From Phalacrocorax aristotelis (lineage: Eukaryota; Chordata; Aves; Suliformes; Phalacrocoracidae), in contig NC_134281.1 of the NCBI RefSeq assembly GCF_949628215.1, forward strand, positions 39,478,512-39,542,511: a DNA stretch of 64,000 nt, read 5' to 3'. Every line of letters begins with the position of its first letter. The first letter of the stretch is position 1. Below, one piece after another: positions 60,577 to 64,000 of this stretch. Below the pieces are notes generated by a model. That model was not told the origin of the DNA. It saw only the letters and a program-made list of their open reading frames with translations, and did no database searches. Both the position numbers and the translations under genes were made by a program.

Positions 60577-62457
60577 CTATGGGAGATATTCTCTTTTAGC
60601 CAGGAAAAAGGGGGTGAAGTGTTCTGTTGAACCTCAGCTCCCCTCACTAGCGCCATTGCCTATCAGTCAGGGCAGAGAACTACTGCTCATTTGAAAATTT
60701 CCTGTATCTAGACCTTTTTTCAGAGTGTTACTGGGTGGCTCTGTGAAATTAATTCAGTTCTTTAAGATATATTAAATTAAATTTAATGTTAAAAATCTAT
60801 TTTTTTTAATAACTTACATAAAATCTGTTGTGTGCAGGAGTGTGATAGAGAATATTTTAATGTAGGCTGTAAGCATGGAAAAAAAACAACAAAACATGTT
60901 CAAGGGATACTTGACCTTTCCTTTGTCTTTGTCACCCCTGTGGCAGAGGGTTGCAAAATTCAACTACTGATTCGAGCTACCTGTGGAGTCAACCTAGTAA
61001 ACCAAACGCACTTCTGTGCCTTTTCCTCCCACAGTTATTTAGGAAACAATTTATTCATGCATCCCCTATTCATAAACCCATAAATCTTTTCTATAAGTAA
61101 ACAGTTCAATTTATCTTTAATAGTCAATTTTATCTTTAGATTGTGGAAGGCAGTACTTTTTAGAACCAGTGATTTCTGTCAGCAGAAAAAAATGATGCCT
61201 TTATATTCCCATGTGATGGGTTCCTGTTTCATTCCGGAAAATCTGGCAGCGTGGACATTTCCCTGCTCCACTGATACAACGTTCCTGAAGAGAGTTTGTA
61301 TAAATTATTTCACTGACAGCTTTCAGTCCTGTAAGTATATTAAAATAGTGCAAGTAAGAAAAAAATATGCCTGGAGCAGCAACAACTGCTCTGTTTTTAT
61401 ATCCTTTTTGGGCTCTTTTTTAGCTAGGCTTTGACTTTGTCACCTACCTGGATAATGAACACTGGGAGAGCAGACTGCAGCTGCCGGTTAACTGAGTGGG
61501 CTAATTGGAGGGGACTGCACTGGTGACAATTAGAAGGAAGAACAGCGGAGCTGATCAATATCCTTGAGAGCAGACTTGCTGTCCTTTGGAAATCTGTGCC
61601 ATAACAGGGCTGCCATCTTACAGAGAGATTAGGATACAGCTGATTGCTGTCGGTAATTTATTTGCTTTAACTTAGATAACCGTGAAGTATCAGATATATA
61701 TTTCATACAATAAACTGCATTAAAGGTTCAAGTACCAAATTTAGACTGAAAGTCTGCCAGCTTTTTCAAGATGCTACAGTGATTATGCATTTATATTATT
61801 TTCCTCTGTAAGACTCTAACATTTATATGCTGGATGTGCTGCTGAGTATTATAATTATTGTGAAGGTGATTGTACATTTGCTTTCTGAGCTTTGAGGATA
61901 AGCCGCATGCTGATGTGAGGCAGCATCTTCCTGTTTCCCAAGGGGGCTGAGAGGAGCCCCCGGGCACAGGGACACCTGGGCACAGATCCGGAGCAGGAGG
62001 AGGTGTCCCAACTGGCAGCACAGTCAGTGCAGCTCCTGTGCAGCCTAGGCAGGAGGGGTGCTGGTGTAGTGCGGTGGGGTGAGGTGCAATGTGGTGGTGT
62101 GCTCAGAGCAGGGTGCAGCCTGCTAGCCCTGGTCTTGGGAAGAGACAGCTGACAGCCCCACTGCAGATGAAGCATGCAGGTCCCTGTCCTTAGCTCTGGA
62201 CCCCAGAGAAGTCTTGCACTTGCTTACATGCAGCCGTTCCACGCTGTGCTCCTCTCCATCTCTTTTATTTTATAGAGAGGGAGCATTTTGGCTTCTGCAT
62301 GAGATGTACCTATGTCTTTTCCCCCCGTTACGTGAAGCTAGCTCACTTGGTATCCCTTTTTCCCCGTGGTATCATCTCACACTAGTGAACTGCAGTCCTT
62401 TGTTATGGTATCCAAAATGTAAAATTAATTTGTTTGTATAGAAGTACTCACGTACTC
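60577..62457 (+). other. NEGR1: NEGR1 intron 1 between antisense LTR and antisense CR1
   Basis: It includes a unique stretch at 61440-61740 rich in TAATT and CAGCTG-type words, followed by a GC-rich patch (61880-62190) that I cannot assign. No coding exon is seen. Confidence 0.45.
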
Positions 62458-62700
62458 ACAGAATCAGAATCACAGAATGGTAGGGGTTGGAAGGGACCTC
62501 TGGAGATCATCTTGTCCAACCCCCCTGCTTGAGCAGGCACACCCAGAGCAGGGGGCACAGGAACGTGTCCAGGTGGGTTTTGAATGTCTCCAGAGAAGGA
62601 GACCCCACAACCTCCCTGGGCAGCCTGTGCCACTGCTCTGTCACCCTCACAGGAAAGAAGTGTTTTCTCATATTCCGGTGGAACTTCCTGTGTTAGTCTG
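62458..62700 (-). mobile_element. CR1 LINE 3'-end fragment, antisense
   Basis: It begins with imperfect octamers (AGAATCAGAATCACAGAATGG), then GGTTGGAAGGGACCTCTGGA and ATCTTGTCCAACCCCCCTGC. This is the reverse complement of a CR1 tail with the usual CTGCTTGAGCAGG palindrome. The far end near 62700 is the truncation point and is approximate. It looks better preserved than the copies at 24.1 and 30.6 kb. Confidence 0.9.
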
Positions 62701-64000
62701 TTCAGGCAGAGACTGTAGGAATATGCATCTCTCTGCTAACTCCACTGTGATGGATTCACTGTCTTTGAGTATGTCAGAGATGTATATGAAGTTCTGCTTT
62801 TACTGATCTGGCCTTGTTAAAATGCTGGTTGAGAACTGGTTTTCATGGCTAGCAAATAGCTGCTGTGAGGATGAACTGGCTGGGCTGGTGGAGGGCAGAT
62901 CCTTAGAGAGTCTGGCACAGGGTGAGTCAAGTAAAACAGGCTTGAAGCTTTCTGCATATTTTCAGAGTTAAAAATATTGCTATAAGTTTTCACAAAGTGT
63001 CAGATAATATACCAAAAAGTCTGTAGTGGTAGTGATAAATCACATTGTGAGATCCTGACAAGCAACATTGGGGTATTGCGAGGGTGATACAAATCTGCCT
63101 GCTTAACTGTTCCTAGCATTACCAAGGTTTAATGAAGATATCCTATAATCTTGAGGATCCAATTTACTAACTGTCACTGTTAATGTAATCTCTATAGAAG
63201 TAAAACTCTGGGTTTGGCACTAACATGGACATAGACAGAATCTATTTCAGGTGAAAGTAAAAACTCGGTCTGTGAGGTACCTGTGACTGTCACAGGTGAA
63301 AATATTTGCTAATGAAGTATGTATTAGTCTTAGACAGGTAGAGAACTTGCTTAGTCTCTTAATTTACTTTAAATAATTCATTAGCTAGCACTCTTCACCC
63401 ATGACAGTCATAGGTAAATCCCAGACTGGAGCTGCTAATTAAAGTTGCAAGATGAAGGGAAGCTACTAACAAGATGCTAGACAAGTCTTCAAACAGTACA
63501 GGGTAATTTTAAGAACATAAAGTTTTATTGTTGGTTTTCACATGAGGGTAAGGAAATGATGGAGAATTTCCACTTATTACAACAAATAATTAGAAACATG
63601 TGTGAATGTAGATGTAAGGCTGGACGAGGGGAGCATGCTTCCCCAGGACCAGCAGGTACCTGTGGCACGTAGATAGGTCCTTAGGGCTCATTCAACGTAT
63701 TGATATGAAAAATTGTTGAATATTTCACATCTAGCTTTTTAAAAAGTATAAATAAATGAATCTGTGTGGATTTTATCAGACACATTTATGGATAAATATA
63801 TTGCTAAAATATGACCTATGTCCACTCAACAAAAACTGGTTACCCATGTGATGATCTGTACGTGCGCTGTTGTCATGTGGAAATAAATAGTGAGCTTATG
63901 GAATAAAAACATATGGATACAGTTTGGGAGTTTGGGTAGTAGAAATTAATTTTTCTTGTTGTTTCTTCTACAGTGTGAAGTTTAGAAATTTCCAAATTAA
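62701..64000 (+). other. NEGR1: NEGR1 intron 1, end of window
   Basis: AT-rich unique-looking sequence with no gene, repeat family or strong motif cluster that I can recognise. Confidence 0.5.

Larger units (their letters stand above)
33182..64000 (+). other. NEGR1: NEGR1 intron 1, 5' part (continues past the window)
   Basis: No segment downstream of exon 1 encodes the expected next NEGR1 residues (the rest of Ig domain 1), so exon 2 is outside the window. Very long first introns are typical of IgLON genes. The intron holds CR1 fragments, two solo LTRs, microsatellites and AT-rich unique sequence, which are listed separately. No nested gene is supported. Confidence 0.8.

Noticed and set aside
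1..64000. CRISPR array, tRNA, rRNA or bacterial-type gene cluster
   Set aside because: No regularly spaced direct repeats, no cloverleaf with A/B boxes noticed, and no dense coding on either strand. The window is vertebrate gene-neighbourhood DNA.

Overview
The window looks like bird nuclear DNA. It is AT-rich and almost entirely non-coding. It carries CR1 LINE fragments whose 3' ends show the avian ATTCTGTG-type terminal octamer, and three solo LTRs of one ERVL-like avian family with 5-bp target-site duplications (two perfect, one uncertain). I cannot name the species from the sequence.

The only protein-coding sequence I can support is one exon on the + strand at 33012-33181, inside a strong CpG island (about 32535-33480). 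It encodes 56 codons plus two bases: a signal peptide and the first strand of an Ig domain. It matches the N-terminus of NEGR1 (neuronal growth regulator 1, also called Kilon or neurotractin), a GPI-anchored neuronal adhesion protein of the IgLON family. The exon ends at a good splice donor. Exon 2 is not in the window, so everything from 33182 to 64000 is read as the 5' part of a long intron 1.

Layout: 1 to about 32.5 kb is intergenic sequence upstream of NEGR1. It holds a solo LTR (17703-18308), a possible second, unrelated LTR (18599-19082), two old CR1 pieces (about 24.1 and 30.6-30.8 kb), homopolymer runs and GC-rich patches with no recognisable gene. The promoter/CpG island with exon 1 sits at 32.5-33.5 kb. 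Intron 1 then contains a striking GC-rich inverted repeat close to the splice donor (33260-33340), a 1.4-kb sense CR1 with a decayed reverse transcriptase (about 38855-40268), an ATCC microsatellite (44731-44811), a sense solo LTR (46572-47114), two antisense CR1 3' ends (50486-50685 and 62458-62700), a TTTATAACTT tandem array (51281-51363) and an antisense, internally deleted solo LTR (60278-60571). Several AT-rich stretches with clustered POU/homeodomain-type motifs look like possible enhancers, but this needs alignment to other species.

I found no microbial-type system, CRISPR array, tRNA or rRNA gene. The most notable observations are the structured repeat in the nascent intron, the three related LTRs in different states of decay, a 37-bp cluster of four alternating AGGTGA sites at 9774-9810, and the in-frame upstream AUG of NEGR1. 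No undescribed multi-gene system is evident.
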